Position numbers and translations under genes: made by a program
In this document: piece by piece, positions 45,829 through 59,700 of the stretch
Position numbering within the stretch: position 1 is the first letter of the stretch
Layout of the letters: every line of letters begins with the position of its first letter
Notes under the pieces: model-generated
Told to the model about the DNA's origin: nothing
The model's input: the letters and a program-made list of their open reading frames with translations, nothing else
Databases searched by the model: none
DNA from: Nectonema munidae
Lineage: Eukaryota; Nematomorpha; Nectonematoida; Nectonematidae
Direction: 5' to 3'
Assembly: GCA_030549495.1 (NCBI GenBank)
Contig: JAUIRK010000567.1
Location: 1 to 64,000 of the forward strand
Length of the DNA: 64,000 nt

Positions 45829-46020
45829 TTACTTCCAATTTTTCTTATTTTGATCTTCCCCTAGTCTCAAACTCTTCTTTCTCATATCATTTTCCTTAGC
45901 TTTTAGTTTGATCCTCATAAACTTATTTTTTGACTTTGTATTTACATGACCAAACCATCTCAAACTTTGATTTTCCATCACTATATTTATCCCATTCACT
46001 TGACAAATACTTCTTTTTTC
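45829..46020 (-). pseudogene. LINE ORF2 C-terminal fragment (RWFGHV motif)
   Basis: The minus strand has an open frame VNGINIVMENQSLRWFGHVN, followed by a Lys/Arg-rich tail RKKSLRLGEDQNKKNWK and TAA. LRWFGHV with a basic tail is the C-terminal signature of many non-LTR retrotransposon polymerases. Upstream sequence is lost. It is opposite in strand to the fragment at 44820, so they are separate remnants. Confidence 0.65.
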
Positions 46021-46075
46021 TCATTATTATTAACAGTACATTTTAAACGCAGTTTTAAGTAGAATCTGTAACAGC

Positions 46076-46431
46076 TTAGATTACAGGGGTCCCCAAACTT
46101 TTTAACCCGTCGATCCCTTCATAGATTATTTGATTCCTCCTCGACCCCCAGACAAGTTTAATAAAATATGAATCATTCTTTGCATTTCTGATGATGAGAA
46201 ATAATATATGAAAATTTACCTTCAAAATAATAGTATATAAAATAATATTTTATTATTTGTTCATATACTAATACATAACTCTCATATGACTATCTCAATT
46301 TTTTCGTGCCTACAAATTTAATTGATTCTCCAAATAACATATGAGATCCGCTTTCAACCTCTATGTGATAATCGACCCCTAGAATACTCTCAACGACGGC
46401 AGAGGGTCGATATTGACCACTGATTTAGAAT
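46076..46431. mobile_element. hAT MITE (CAGGGGTCCCCAAAC terminus)
   Basis: Starts at 46084 with CAGGGGTCCCCAAACTTTTT and ends at 46422 with the inverse of CAGTGGTCAATATCGACCC. GATCCC/GACCCC-rich subterminal blocks. The flanking TTAGATTA and ATTTAGAA are only similar, so the duplication is unclear. A fragment of the same family is at 7840-7908. Confidence 0.7.
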
Positions 46432-47422
46432 GATATTTTAACGCGCTCATTTGAATATATGCAAGGAAAGCTGACTTTTGATTAAAAGTAAAATGCACTG
46501 TAAAAAAAGAATTTTCTGTGAAAAATCCTTCAATAAATCGAATTTGATGAAAAAATATGGCGCTTAGTCCGAAGAGTAAGCTACTTTTGATTAAAACAAG
46601 AATATCATCTTTCATAATTGGGTTTGCGGAGGAAAAAGGTCAGTGGACAGAAAGGGGCTTTCTTTATCATAGCACTTTACATAAAAGTTAATCGTTCATA
46701 CTGAGAAAGATTATTACAAGAGTATGTGTATAAATTCTAAACGCTTTTTCTAAAATCCAAAATAAAATAGAAAAAAGACAATTTCGAACTAAAAAATCAT
46801 TTCATTTGCATAAAAATTATAATATCCTTTAAAAAATTGATTGTATATAATACGCCAAAATATCATTGGATTTGTTAATTTTTGAAAAAACTATTACTTC
46901 CATCTGGCTTAGGTTCAAGGAGAAAAAAGGCGTCTTTTTCTGCAAAGTGGCATGATGAAGAAATAACCTTTTCTCTCCACTGGCCTTTTTATTCAGTTTA
47001 CTATATGGGTCTAATATAATCAGCAAGACAAGCTATATAGTAAAGAGTATAAATCAATAACAGGGTGTGAAATGATCTGTGCACTGTCAACAAACTATAA
47101 TTTATATACCTTTAGAGACTTTCATCATCATCATAATCATCATCCATTTTGCCTTCGAGGCCTAGTTATTGTTCCCAAAGAATCGGGGTCAACCATTTTC
47201 CCTTCAAATTTTATGTTAGCTTAAAACATCATTCTCAATAAACATGACAAATGTCAACTTGTCTGATGACTGGTAAGGTAATCTTTTCACGTAAAAGTTT
47301 TCAACATTTACATATATAAGTAGGCTGGCAAAATTTTTCAGTATATTTTTTGCCAATTAACCAATATATATATATATTATTAAGTACTATAGTGAAAATT
47401 GAATGACAATAATACAAATATT
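46432..47422. other. Intergenic stretch beyond the BRPF gene
   Basis: No gene seen. At 47123-47205 an ATCATC run followed by AATCGGGGTCAACCATTT is weakly like the beginning of the retroposon-like repeat at 5925. Confidence 0.4.
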
Positions 47423-47428
47423 TTTATT
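47423..47428 (-). terminator. Candidate poly(A) signal of the BRPF gene
   Basis: AATAAA on the minus strand, 196 bp past the BRPF stop codon. The position suits a short 3' UTR, but in such AT-rich DNA the hexamer is common by chance. Confidence 0.4.
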
Positions 47429-47623
47429 CACAAAAGTTAAATATAAAAATAAGTTAGTCTTGAAACAGAGACACGAATAAGTAGTTAAAAGGGAGAAAGC
47501 TAAGAGCAATATAGTTTGCGCTAAAAATTTCTTGCATTCATAAAAGATTCATTCGATGTCCTAGTGAATTTTATGTGTTGCTTAAGTATGAACTCACAAA
47601 CAACTCCACACATTTGATGGCGA

Positions 47624-47774
47624 CTATTGCTTTGATTGCAAAAATTTGAGGGCTCGATTGTAAGCGGACTTCACGTAGAACTTGGTTGACGCATTTGAAA
47701 AGACACGCAAGTGCATTTTATCACTCGAGGATTTCTTACCCAATGCATGGATCTTGTGAGAGGGGAGCCATTGC
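47624..47774 (-). CDS. Brpf: BRPF terminal exon: end of PWWP, stop codon
   Basis: The acceptor AAATATTTATTTCAG supplies G to complete Trp, giving [50 protein letters not shown] and TAG (47626-47624). Human: WQWLPKSKMVPLGIDETIDK...IRKAVRIAFDRAMNHLS. The protein ends soon after the final helix, slightly earlier than human BRPF1. Confidence 0.93.
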
Positions 47775-50700
47775 CTGAAATAAATATAAAAGAATGACAA
47801 TATCTGGATTTGAAATGTCTTTTTTCATGTATTTCAGTTGATTCGTAATAAATGCTAAGTTTTCAGCAACAAGAACACTTTATGAAGAAGTATTTTGAGT
47901 AAAGAAGGCGGATCCAGGATTCGAACTTGTAGAAAATATAACTATGGCATCTATATCTATGTAAAAAAGTCGAATCAAATGGGTGGAGGAAGGAGTATAT
48001 TTTCTTTCTCTCACCTCATGTGAATATGAAAGAAGCCTATCATGTTTGAGATTGAAAAACTTTTTAAGATCTTAAACGGAGGCAGAATTTGGCATATATC
48101 AATATAATTTTTATTTCTTCAATTGATGTTTTTAGTTTAGAATTTCACATATTGTTTCAGAACATAATTTTTGAAAACGGAATTCGATGTATTGTTGAAA
48201 AGCTCGAAAACTTTTGCGTTATACGAGACACTCCCACCTAAGAGTTCAAATATTTAGTTAGCCCTTCAATATTCATTCAACACTACGTAGGTTTACGGAA
48301 CAAGTGTTGCACTTTATAGCGGCTTTAAAATTAAATTTGAAATAAAAGATTTTCTATAGTTTATCATCCTTTCACACAGGTAGTCAAAGCTGAATTTGTT
48401 TTAGAGTGTTTCTTATATCAGTGGCGTAAAATTTTAGAATTGAGGAAAAGCGCGCTTAAGAACACCAATAATCCATAAGCAGTCTCAGGTGTATTTTTTT
48501 TATTTCAAACCATGATTGTCATGGAAAATGAGTTCTGTGTACAAAAATTTAATTGAAAGCCTTGAGCATCTATAGTGTGTCTTTCTGAATGAATTGAGTG
48601 TTTCCTTCTAATTTGCTAAAGTCCGTTTTATATAGTTCCCAGTGGTCTTTAAGCAGACTTTCTTTACAGCACTTGTTTGTGAACTCATAGGTTGTGCAGC
48701 AATAAACATTTAAAAATCTAAAAACTTTTTGAAATACACAGTTACTGTAAAATTGAATATGTCTGAAATATAATTCTTCACCCTTCGTTATGTTTAAATT
48801 TTAAAAAGATGGATTTGTATCAGCTGGAAAATAATAGAACATGAAATTTAATGTGGAAATTAATATTCCTATAACTGCAATATTGAAAAAGATAAAATAC
48901 ATACCAAGATTTTAAAATCGAGGATGCATAGCGAAAGAAGGTATATAAAAAATTCCTACTTATTTACACATTAATAAATTTGAAAGTATTGGTTTTACGA
49001 AGCCCTACAATTATTCTTTCGGAAGATAGTTTGAAAACCACCGATTTAGAGAAATGAACCCACTTCCCGCCATATACAAATAATGTTATGTTCCCAAAAG
49101 TGTCATTTCTTTTATAAAAAAAATACAAAAATACCTTGCAAAACCTCGATTTAAACAGTAAGGGTTTTCATCTAACGCAGCTTTTATATTATGCGCATAT
49201 TCACGAATTAACGACCACCTTCAATTAAAAATAGTAACTGTCCTAAAAGTGAGATACAACCATCTTACACTGAAACCTAATATCCGTTTTATGAAAGATA
49301 TTATAGTAGTTCTAAAATCTAATTAAAATTCTAGAAACGGGGAGTGTTAGCTTTCCAGTTAAATGCACTTGAATCCATTTCTTTTAAATTGAATCCTCCA
49401 TTTTAATCATGATTTATCGATCTTAATTTTTCATTTAAATAGTTTATTGATTAAGGTAAATGACGATTACCAAAAATTATTTTACAGAAACGTCATGTGA
49501 CAAATTATTTATATTCATTAGCTAATTAGTCAATAAAATGGCATATGTACCATAATGCAAATGAGTTTTTATTTAGAACGAGTTCATTCAAATCAAAAAA
49601 TGGATTAAAAAAGTAATGTCCTAGAAAAGGTATTTATCAATTTGAAGACTTTTTTCAATAATAATTTTAAGACAACCCCAATAAAACTGTTTAATTAACA
49701 TACTAAAAATGATGCAAAAAGTTTTAATTTTCAGTATTCAAAAAATTAAGTAATAAATAATAAAAATTTATAAAATGCAGATCGTAAAGTCTTGTTGAAG
49801 TTTCAATGGCGGATACTTTTACAAACAATAAAAAAAAGATGAATTATAAAAGTGGAGCTTACCAAGTTCTTCGTAAATCGAAAAACAGGACCAAATATTC
49901 GCAATTAGCCAGTGACATTTTATTCTTCTTCAAATCTAACACATGGGCAGGAGGAATTGGCAAGCCGTTTTTGATGTGTTTGTGATGCGTAACTTCTTCA
50001 TCTCCAATACAAGAATTCATGATCTGCAAAGTTTTAGCGAATTAATTAAAGTAGATCAATGCACGCACGAAGAACGTGAACACTGACAAATGTGACTTGA
50101 TCTGCTTTTTCGATTTAACTCTATTAGTGATACGCCCCCCTCTTAAATAAAAAGTTATTGTACAAAATTAGCTGAACCATATTCCTTCAAATTTAATGTC
50201 TTTTCTTAACCCATTTACGACCAATGTTCCTATTTTGGAACATAAGTAATTTCATCTTCGTCTGCTTTTTTCAATGAATTTGAATATAAATCGTCTGCGT
50301 TTTTTAGATATCGTCTGTTTTGCTTGGTCTTAAATGGGTTAGAATAACTAGCCGCATTTTTGATACTATTTTTATGGTAGTTGAATGACCCTCTCATGTC
50401 AAAAACTGTCAATCAAAATCAAAAATAAAATTTTTTCAACAAAATTTTGAATATTATCTGTTAACCTTATAAGTTAGCATCTATAATAACACTTTATACA
50501 TTTAATTTTTTCAATAATCATGGCAACATTTTACAAAATGTCAATCAAAAATTTGATTAATCAGAAATATATCTAATAAAATATTTCTTAAAATTTTACA
50601 TAAAATATATGTTTTTATACTAAATCGGCCATGCTGGTTTAATTTCTACACTCAGATTTTGGATTTAGGAATTGAAAATACTTATAAGTGTAAATCAAAT

Positions 50701-53700
50701 TTGCGGTTTACTTCTAAAAATTATTTTCAAAAACATTTATTTAATTTTTACATTAAATATCTGTTTTTATACCAAATCGACCATGCTGGTTTAATTTCTA
50801 CATTCAGATTTTGGATTTAAGGTTTCAAAATATTTAAAAATTTACGATTTACGCCTGAAAACTATCTCAAAAATATTATCTCAAATTTTACATGAACACC
50901 AAATCAACCATGCTAGTTTCATTTCTGAACTCAGTTTTTGCATTTGAAAATATCCGCAAGTGCCAATCAAATGTGAGGTTTATGTCTTATTTTATAGTAA
51001 ATCAAGTATGCTTATTTTATTTCTGTACTCCATTTTGGCTAATACGGTTAAAAAATATCTGGAAGTGATAATTGAATTAGTGATGTATGCATGGAAATCA
51101 GTTTTTTTCTAAAAAACTTTTTTTTGACACGTTTAATTGATTTTCTCATAAAAATTGAGCATATTTGAAAATGGTATAAAGAAGAAAAGAAATTATTATA
51201 AGTATTTCAATAAAAATTTCAATTTTGACATGATTGGGCATATTTAATTTATTTTTTGACAGGTGCAATGGATTTTCATAAAAATAAACATCACCACTAA
51301 ACTCAGCATATTTTGAAAAATATATATCACAATAAAAATATAAGTAAAAAATCTTTAAAATCTAAGAAAAGAAGAGAGAGGCGTTTTAGGCCCAACTATA
51401 ACTTGAGTGGACAAATTTTGCCCATCACTAATATGATTCCATGACATTTGATCACAAGACATCCCAAATTTTTAGACAGATGCTCACAACTTTTTCTTTA
51501 ACCATATAAGTACTGGGCGAAAAAGCTTTACTACTTGAAACTGCCTGAATATCTATAAGTTAGAACTTCGTGTCTTTTCCTAAAATCGCCAACTACATTA
51601 TTTGATACCAATTTTAGGCTAGTTGACTGACCCTATGATGCCAAAAACTCTCAATAATAGCCAATGCAATCTCTTTTTTAGAGAGTAGAAAAATACTATA
51701 TGCATTCTTGCTTTTTTCAAATTAAAAATTTTTCCGCTTTTAGGATCAAATGTAGCATTTCAATTTTACCATGATGAATCCAGTGATAAAATTTTTTTTA
51801 ACAAGTCAAAAATCAAATATTTTTCTAAAATGAATATAAGAATTTTTTATATATGTAAACCTATTTTCAAGTATGCTGACTTTAATGGTAATAATTATTT
51901 TGTATGAAAATCAATCAAACCTGTAAAAAAAATATAAAAATAGTGGGTTTTCTAAAAAATGTTGATATCCAATTATATCAAGTTTTTAGACACATACCCA
52001 TTTTCAAATATGCTGAGTTTGATGATAAGAAAATTAGTCTATCGAACCTGTCAAAATGATTTAAAAATAGAGATTTTTCTAAAAAAAAATTTGATATCAA
52101 ATTATATTAAATTTTTACACATATATACCCATTTTGAAATATTGTGAATTTTATGGTTATGTTCATTTTGTATGCAAACCCGTCAAAAGCTATAAAAAAC
52201 GCTAATTCGCGAATTGCCCCTATTTCCATATATATAAAATGTGTACACATATATAACTATTTTTAAGTATGATGACTTTAATGTTAATGTTGATTTTCCA
52301 TAAAAATCAACCAAATCAGTCAAAAAATACTCAGCGGTTCATCTCAAATATTTCAGATAACTGATCATATGAAATTTTCACACATATACTATTTTCAATT
52401 ATGCTGAATTCAATGGTAAAATTTATTTATAACAGTAAACCTATAATTCTACAAACAAACATTCAGTTTTTAAATTAACTTCCATAACTTGTTTGACTTA
52501 AAATTTTCCGCTATTTTTTTTTATTTGTTTCCTTTTTTAAAACAGATGAAAGGTTTAATTTAAAATCATATAATTTTTGCAGTCCTCGTTTATAAAGGTA
52601 AAGTTCTAAGATTTTTCTAGAATTTAAATTAATTTTAAGGTCATTTTTAAAAGCAGATTATATTTTGTAATTTTGCTCTTTTTTTAAATTCATTTTATTT
52701 TTATAAATTATGGCTCCTCATATCCCAGATGAAAAAAAAAAGATTTAATTAGAATAGTGTATGTTGAAGATGAATCTATAATGCCTCTAAAATTAACTTA
52801 AATTATTCAACGGCAAAGTTTATTGTGAAATGAAATTTCGGAGTCGAATTCCAAAAAAAGAAGTGGAAAAAGGTATGAAAAAGTTAAAAATCGAGCTATT
52901 GATTTTATTGAAAAAATAGTTTCTGAAAATCCTCAAACTACTTTATTAAAAATAGCAGGTTATCTAAACTCCATATAAGATTTAGAAATTTCTTTAACCA
53001 CTATTCATAATATTTTGCTTTAATAGCTTAAGATTACATACAAAAAATGCAACTGTAAACTTGAACGTGTCAACAGCATTGAAATGCTAGAAAAAAAGGA
53101 AAATTATTGTCAAGTATTCGCTTTAAATGCACCCAATCAAAAAATATGTGTGTCTTCATCGATAAGACTGGTTTCAATCTTCATTTAAGAAAAAATAAGG
53201 CAAGTTCTAAAATTGGACTATAAAATGAAGACCATTTTGAACTAAAAATGGTAAATATATATTACCTTTACATCAGGTGTGAGATTATAGCTATTTATCA
53301 GAGCCCAGCGGAGAGTGAATTTTTAGGTCGGGTAAGGAAGATGCTCACCCTGCGGAGAAGGGGGCGAGGAACAATTTTCGCAATGATCAAATATAAAAGT
53401 ATTTCATGAAACAAAAAGATGAAATAAACTTTTATTATTTAAGCTAATTTTTGGATGATTTATTATTTTGCCCAACAAAAATGAACTCTTCAACTTTTTC
53501 TGGATTCAAGCTACTTTGTTTACTGTTTACAATATTTGAACCGGAACTTAACAATCTTTCTGATTGAGAGTTGATTACCGATATTATTTTATTAAGATAT
53601 AATTCTGAAAAAATATATTTCAATAGTATTTTGTAATTTTTTTAAAACCTAAAAAATTAGATTAGAGGAAAAGGAAAGGCTGTTTTGAAGAAAGATGAAC

Positions 53701-56700
53701 CAGGAAAAGGAACTGAAACGATTCGCCATTTTTTTTCCACGACGCATTGAATAGTGAAAAAATGGCGATTTCAATAGAAAAGTGTAGGGACGCATCGCAA
53801 TGTGATACGAAATAAAGATCAATTTCATAGATTTCGTGGAACCCAAACCAAAATTTTTTTCAGTATTATTTCATATTATTGAAATCATGTTGAAAAGTAA
53901 ATAATGTATATATTTGCGGATTATGGAGGATTAATTTTTTTATCAATTCCCCGATTACGGGGGTAAAACTTTCCACACGGGGAACGGAGTCCCCGCTAGG
54001 CTCTTCTATTTATATATCGTTTTTTTTTTATAAAAAAATGAAAAAAATATTTTTGCCTAAAAGTAGATACTTAAAACAAATTTCTATATAAAATCTTTAA
54101 TTGAAAATCGCCCTCCTCAACGATTAATTTCAACAAGGCCTGCGCTCCTGCTACAATAAAAGCAACTGCAATGCAAAAAGAGAGAATAAAAGGGAATTAC
54201 GATGGCAGGATACCAAGGATAGCCAGCACACTTTGCCCAAACGACATCCAAGAAGTTGAAGGAGTTGGCAGCGCTGAAGAAGGATGCGCCCTCGTTCGTG
54301 ATAATGGAAGAGTCGTAGCTGACTGACGAAGATACGTCTTGCAAGGAACAGTCTTGGGTTGTGGAGGACACTGTGTCTGGATGGGAAATGCACGATTAGA
54401 GCAACTCACACAGCAAAAGAGATAAGGAAAAGGGTTTAGTTAGAAAGTAAGTCATTACAGCAGCTTTTCAAGTTGAAGAATTCTCTCGCTTCCCTCACTA
54501 TAACGGATGATGGCCTTTTTTGCCAATAATTCAAGTAACTTCGATTTAACGATGATGATAATATATTAATAAATTTGCAAATGTTATCTCATATAGAAAA
54601 ATGAGATATAATTAAAAAATAAGTAAGAAATCATTATACAATCAAAGTTGTCTATAACGACCAGTTGCCATTCTTCACAATTAACTTTGACTAGCTCCAT
54701 TCAGTGATATACAGATTTAAGTTTATTTTAACGCCATCTATTATTATAGTTTTTATTGAAATAATAAAAATGAGATAATAATCAATAATACAAAATTGTA
54801 AAAATAAACAAATGGGATAAGAGATTTTATAGTCAGAATTAAGACACCTGTTGAAAAAGATTTATATAAAAAAATACATGATCAATTTTATGTTTTCTTT
54901 GTATTGGACTCCTCATTCAGCTGATATCATAGATGAACAACTCATTACTTATGGAGTAATTGCTGTTAAAATTGATGATTGGTCATTAATTAGGGAACGA
55001 AATTTTATGAAGGAGCTCAAATTTGGTATTGTCTAAAAACCGCAATTTATGAAAACAGTAATAACATGAGACAGAAGGAAGGCAGTGGACAGTGAGACAA
55101 CAACGAGGTATGGAGTGAAAGGAAATGGTGATTTGAAGACTTACCCTTTTTTGGGTATAAATAAATAAATATGAAACTGATTAAAAATAGAAATATTCCA
55201 AACGGATTTAGAGTATACATACAACCATTTTTACAAGCCATGTTTTGTTGTTTAGAGGTATAAAAAAAATATCTTTATGTGGATTCTCATGTCAAATAGA
55301 AGAATGGCTTTTGTTTAGCCTACCATTTTTGAAAGAATCGTGAATGTAAAAGTCGAATATCTAGTCAGAATATGTTTTATTCAGTTCATATATTCCTAAG
55401 AAACAGGAAACCCGAAATTTCAATACGGTTTAAATCTCGCGATCTGAGCATAAAAATACAAAACGGAAATGTTGCATCTAAACCTAAAAGTATGCTCTCT
55501 TCTCAAAAATAAAAAGTGGCATAGATGTGGCAAATCAAATGTTAGAGCATATATATCTTATATGCCCAATAGAAAATAGACGTATGCTGCTTTCCTTAAG
55601 TACCTGAATATCGGTGTTTTGAACACTTCGATCATTGCCATGTCCAATTCCTACTGTTCAACCCTAGTACATGACAAATTGGGAGAAAAGTTTCATAAAA
55701 ATTGGTGCATAGTTTAGTTGAAAAATCAATGAAGATAAGAATCATTTTATCTGAATTACTCTAGAATATGAAAATAGTAATTTTTTTCATTAAAATACGG
55801 TGAAAGTTTGAATGTTGAGTGCGTTAAATATTGAGTCCGTCAAACGAGTGTTAAACACAGGGGAGAAGAGTTATCTAGATATTTTAGTGAATCCGACTCC
55901 AACTCCGGAGTCAAGGTTTTTTAATGACTCCGATTTTTTTAATATTTATTTCGTTTCCAAATTAAAAGGTATATCCAATAATTAGCTACACCGAAACTAT
56001 GGTATAAACGTAATTAAATTTACTGAAGTAATTCATTAATTAACAATAAGTTAAAAAACTTACTTTAAGAAATATGATTTTAAATGATAGAATAATCAAA
56101 ATATTGTTGCAGGTATAGAGATACAAGCCTTCGTTTTTGTACAAGTCAAACCTTTTGCTAACGACTGAAATGGAGATCGTTGAAAAAAGAACGAGAAAAA
56201 ATTATTGGAAATATTATTATCGATGACTGCTTATTCAATTTTATCAAAAATGTTTTATTGAAATGTATGCTTTCTACGCATAATTTTTGCAAAAGTAAAT
56301 AAATATATGTAACAGTTAGAAGGAGTCAGTTTTATTCAATTGACTTCGAATCCCCACCCTGATTAAACATACTACTCACAATGCCAAAGTTAAAAGTGAA
56401 CAGATATGGCGAGCGATTAAGCATAGACATATTAAAATTATGAAGGGTCATTAAATTCCAAAATATTTCAAATTATAATATAAGCGTTCATAATTGCGTT
56501 TTATATAGAACTTGTGCGTGCATATTAAAAGTATCTTATGGGGCCATCGGCCTAGAAAGATTGCAAAGCTCTGCATAATCTCGCGGTCCTCTTTATATTA
56601 ATTTAAGGTAGTTTCATATAAAAGTACAGTCAGAACTCGTTAATTCGACACTCCATTATCCGATAACCACGGCAACCGACACCCTACTAACTATAACTAT

Positions 56701-59700
56701 TTTCAAATGTTTTTCTCCGCCGGTATTCCGACAACGACCGTGCTTCAAATCAAACTAATTTCTTTTAAACATGAGTGTAGAGTTTATTAATCTCCAACAG
56801 ACACAAAATAACAAAATTTTATTTTTCATAATACATTTTTAAGATTCACTGTGTGAGGTAGTACTCAAACTGTGCACGCAAAGGGAATGCAATACTTTCC
56901 ATATCCTTGTCGATGAATCTTAGTTTATACCTAAAGATAATAGGCATTTACGATGCACTAGTTTCTTTACTTTTCGAACCTCTTGGGTGTAGGATAGAAG
57001 TTGAAGTACTCATTTGTGAAAGATTTTTTCACATAAATATTTTATACACTTGATTAGTTTTATATCAAATTTCTTAATTATAAAAAAAGAACTTAGTGAC
57101 AATTTTTGTTTAATACAAATCCCTACAAAAACTGCACATATCTAGGATATATTCTGCTTACCATCTACGCTATGCAGAATTTGGTTTTCGCAAGAAATTT
57201 GGCTGGAAGAGAAGAGTGATGTTGTGCTAGTACAAGAGTAGCTTTTAATGTTGCCAAGAAGTTCATCTCTAATTAAACTTTCACAATCAAGAGTTTTTCT
57301 GCTTTCATGACACTCAGAGTTAGTTGAGAGTATAGGAAGCTTTAATGAAGTAACGTCAAGATCGCGGGTAGCGTTTGTAAGAGGTGGATCAGAAGATTTC
57401 CAAGCCTCATTTCTTTCTTTCTGAATGACTGGACTGATGATTTCTTCCATGTCACTTACAAATTGCAAAGAGCTTTTGCTGCAATATGATTTAGTTTCGT
57501 TGAAATCATCGTTCAGGGAAAGGAGTGATGATTTGGGGGTGGAAAAGGATACAACATTAGGAGGATGATCTGATGGTTGAGTGTCATTGGAGGGTTTACT
57601 GCCAATCATTTCGATCATGGCATGATCATTGGTTGCATCTGAGATGTGGAAATGAGGCGGAGAAGGGTTGGCTGAAGGGCATTGGTCACACTCATCAATG
57701 ACAAGAGGTAGGAAGTTTTCGGTAGTTGAGTTTGTGAAAGATGACGACGTCACTTTTTGCGGTGAATTAACACAATCTTCAGCTTTCTAATGATCAAACA
57801 AAGTAAAGAATTAAGATTTTAGGAAAGAGATTTTCATGAGTAGACAAAATGATCTAACAATAGACCATGAACAAATACCAAAAACAAGTATCCACATAAA
57901 ATCACTTTATGATAAAGAATACAAACAGGTTATTCCGTAAAAATATGTTTAGACCTTTTCTTATCAAACATTTTTATCATTTCCATTTCAAAATATTATA
58001 AATTATTTTAATATTTAAATATTTAAAATTTCATAAAAAGTTAACGGCTTTTTATATCAATATATTGTAGAAACCATAATGGACATTGATAAATAAAATT
58101 TAGTCGGTGTTTTAGAACTTTCGGTGCTTATATTATTTATATGGAAAAAAACTAGAAAACTAACATAGATCAGAAAATTAAGAGGCAAACGGGTTTTACC
58201 CACCCCCCTCAAATCAAAGGCTAAATCCTCCCACTAAATTGAAATATCTGAAATACCATGTTTGGCTCCCACCGGTGTTCAAAACAGAACGGTTTAAAAT
58301 AAAAGAATGCAAAGAGGCATTACTTTTGTGGAACAAGAATCTGGATGAATACTCTCTTCACCCTCTTCTATTTCTTTGCAATTTCTTGATGCATTGAGTC
58401 GCATCGCATTGAAATTCGTTGGCGGCTGTGGAGGTGGCATCTCTTCAATCACCTCTATTTTTTGATTGACATCACAGACACTTGTTTCGTTGCTCTCTAA
58501 AGTGATAGGTCTTACTTTTCTTTTGCGGCCTCTGCGTTTTGCCTGCCTCTTCGGAGAGGGATTCAATGGCATATCTGTTTGATTAAATGAAGCAGAATCT
58601 TGGAATGGTTGCTCTTCTTCCAGAGAGAGAATCTCAACTTTATGCTCCTTATCAAGGTCATGGTTTAGGAAAACGGAAACAAGCATCTTTTGTACACTTT
58701 CGTATCGATCTTTGAGTACGGGGAGAAAACTTGAAAATTGTTGTTGGAGAGAGAGAGCTGATTGACCGTAGATTGAGGTATCCGAGTTATAAGTGAGACA
58801 GTTGGAAATGATCAAGTCAACATCACTTTCCAAGTGAGACAGAGAAGAGTATGTGTTGTGATTGATCTTTTGTTGCATCTTGGAAAAATCCATGGGATTG
58901 TGGATGAAGGTGTAGTAGTCTTTAACGGAGTTAATATCCACCGGTTTGTGAAAGAATCTGTAAGTGTCCATCTTGCGCAAGCTTTCCAACACACTCGTGT
59001 AAAATTTACGGAGAATGCTTGTGGCGAATGAAAAGGAATTTGCACCAGAGTTGACCTAAAGAACAAACAGCGTGCTCATTCAACCTATCCTTTTAACCCC
59101 ATAGATCACTCCTATACACAATATATACAATCTTGTAGAATAGACACAGCGCGTGTTCTTAGGAAACATACTTTGTCTCCGGTAGGCTGAGTCTAAAGTG
59201 ACTCGAAACACCAGTCATAAATGATCGCTTATTTTTAATAAAAATAATAAACTAGCGAAAAATACTTCTGTATAAATGGGATGTACATGATACTCAGTTG
59301 GAATACGGCGTAAATTTTATTATCCGACTATAACTTAGATGGCTGGACTAAAAGCATCAGACAGGATACGCCGATATATAGTAAGAAATATTACTAGTAT
59401 TTATTTTCTATGATTATCTACTCATGTCAGTGATAAAGGGGTAGAGTAAAATTGGGATTATACCCGCATCTGAAAAAAGAAATGGAATATTCGACAGCGC
59501 TATCTTCACCAACAAATTAATCTTTCTCAGCTCATGCCTAAAAAAATCTCGCCATCCCAAGAATCTTCTAAGATTTCTGTTTGTTAAAACAACACTAATG
59601 ACAAGATTAACATCTTAACTCACCCACACATATAAACCAAGGTAGGCCTCACGTATTGGAAAGGGGAAACCCCTGTAAAAAACAAATTCATGTTGTGATA

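Larger units (their letters stand above)
50024..54200 (-). other. BRPF intron rich in repeats
   Basis: 4177 bp holding a TTAACCC MITE (50206), two degenerate tandem arrays (50590-51060 and 51840-52420), a Tc1/IS630-type transposase relic (52710-53235) and a hAT relic (53444-53600). No exon seen between the PWWP halves. Confidence 0.75.
54377..57161 (-). other. BRPF intron
   Basis: 2785 bp with the second 86-bp repeat copy (55050), a hAT MITE (55850-56369) and a pogo/Tigger-like terminus (56627). Otherwise nothing recognisable; the short open frame at 54851-55036 has no homology that I know. Confidence 0.7.

Noticed and set aside
47885-47935. Possible tRNA 3' half (TTCGAATCCTGGATCCGCC on the minus strand)
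   Set aside because: No box A or paired 5' half upstream; at most an eroded SINE head.
50590-52420. Regularly spaced repeats that might suggest a CRISPR-like array
   Set aside because: The units are long, degenerate and adjacent, without unique spacers, and the DNA is eukaryotic; this is satellite-like sequence.
54151-54409. Arg/Leu-rich and Ser/Pro-rich alternative frames over the PWWP exon
   Set aside because: The PWWP frame has clear homology and phase; the others are shadows of it.
58834-59031. Plus-strand frame opposite the bromodomain exon
   Set aside because: Antisense shadow of a strongly conserved coding exon.
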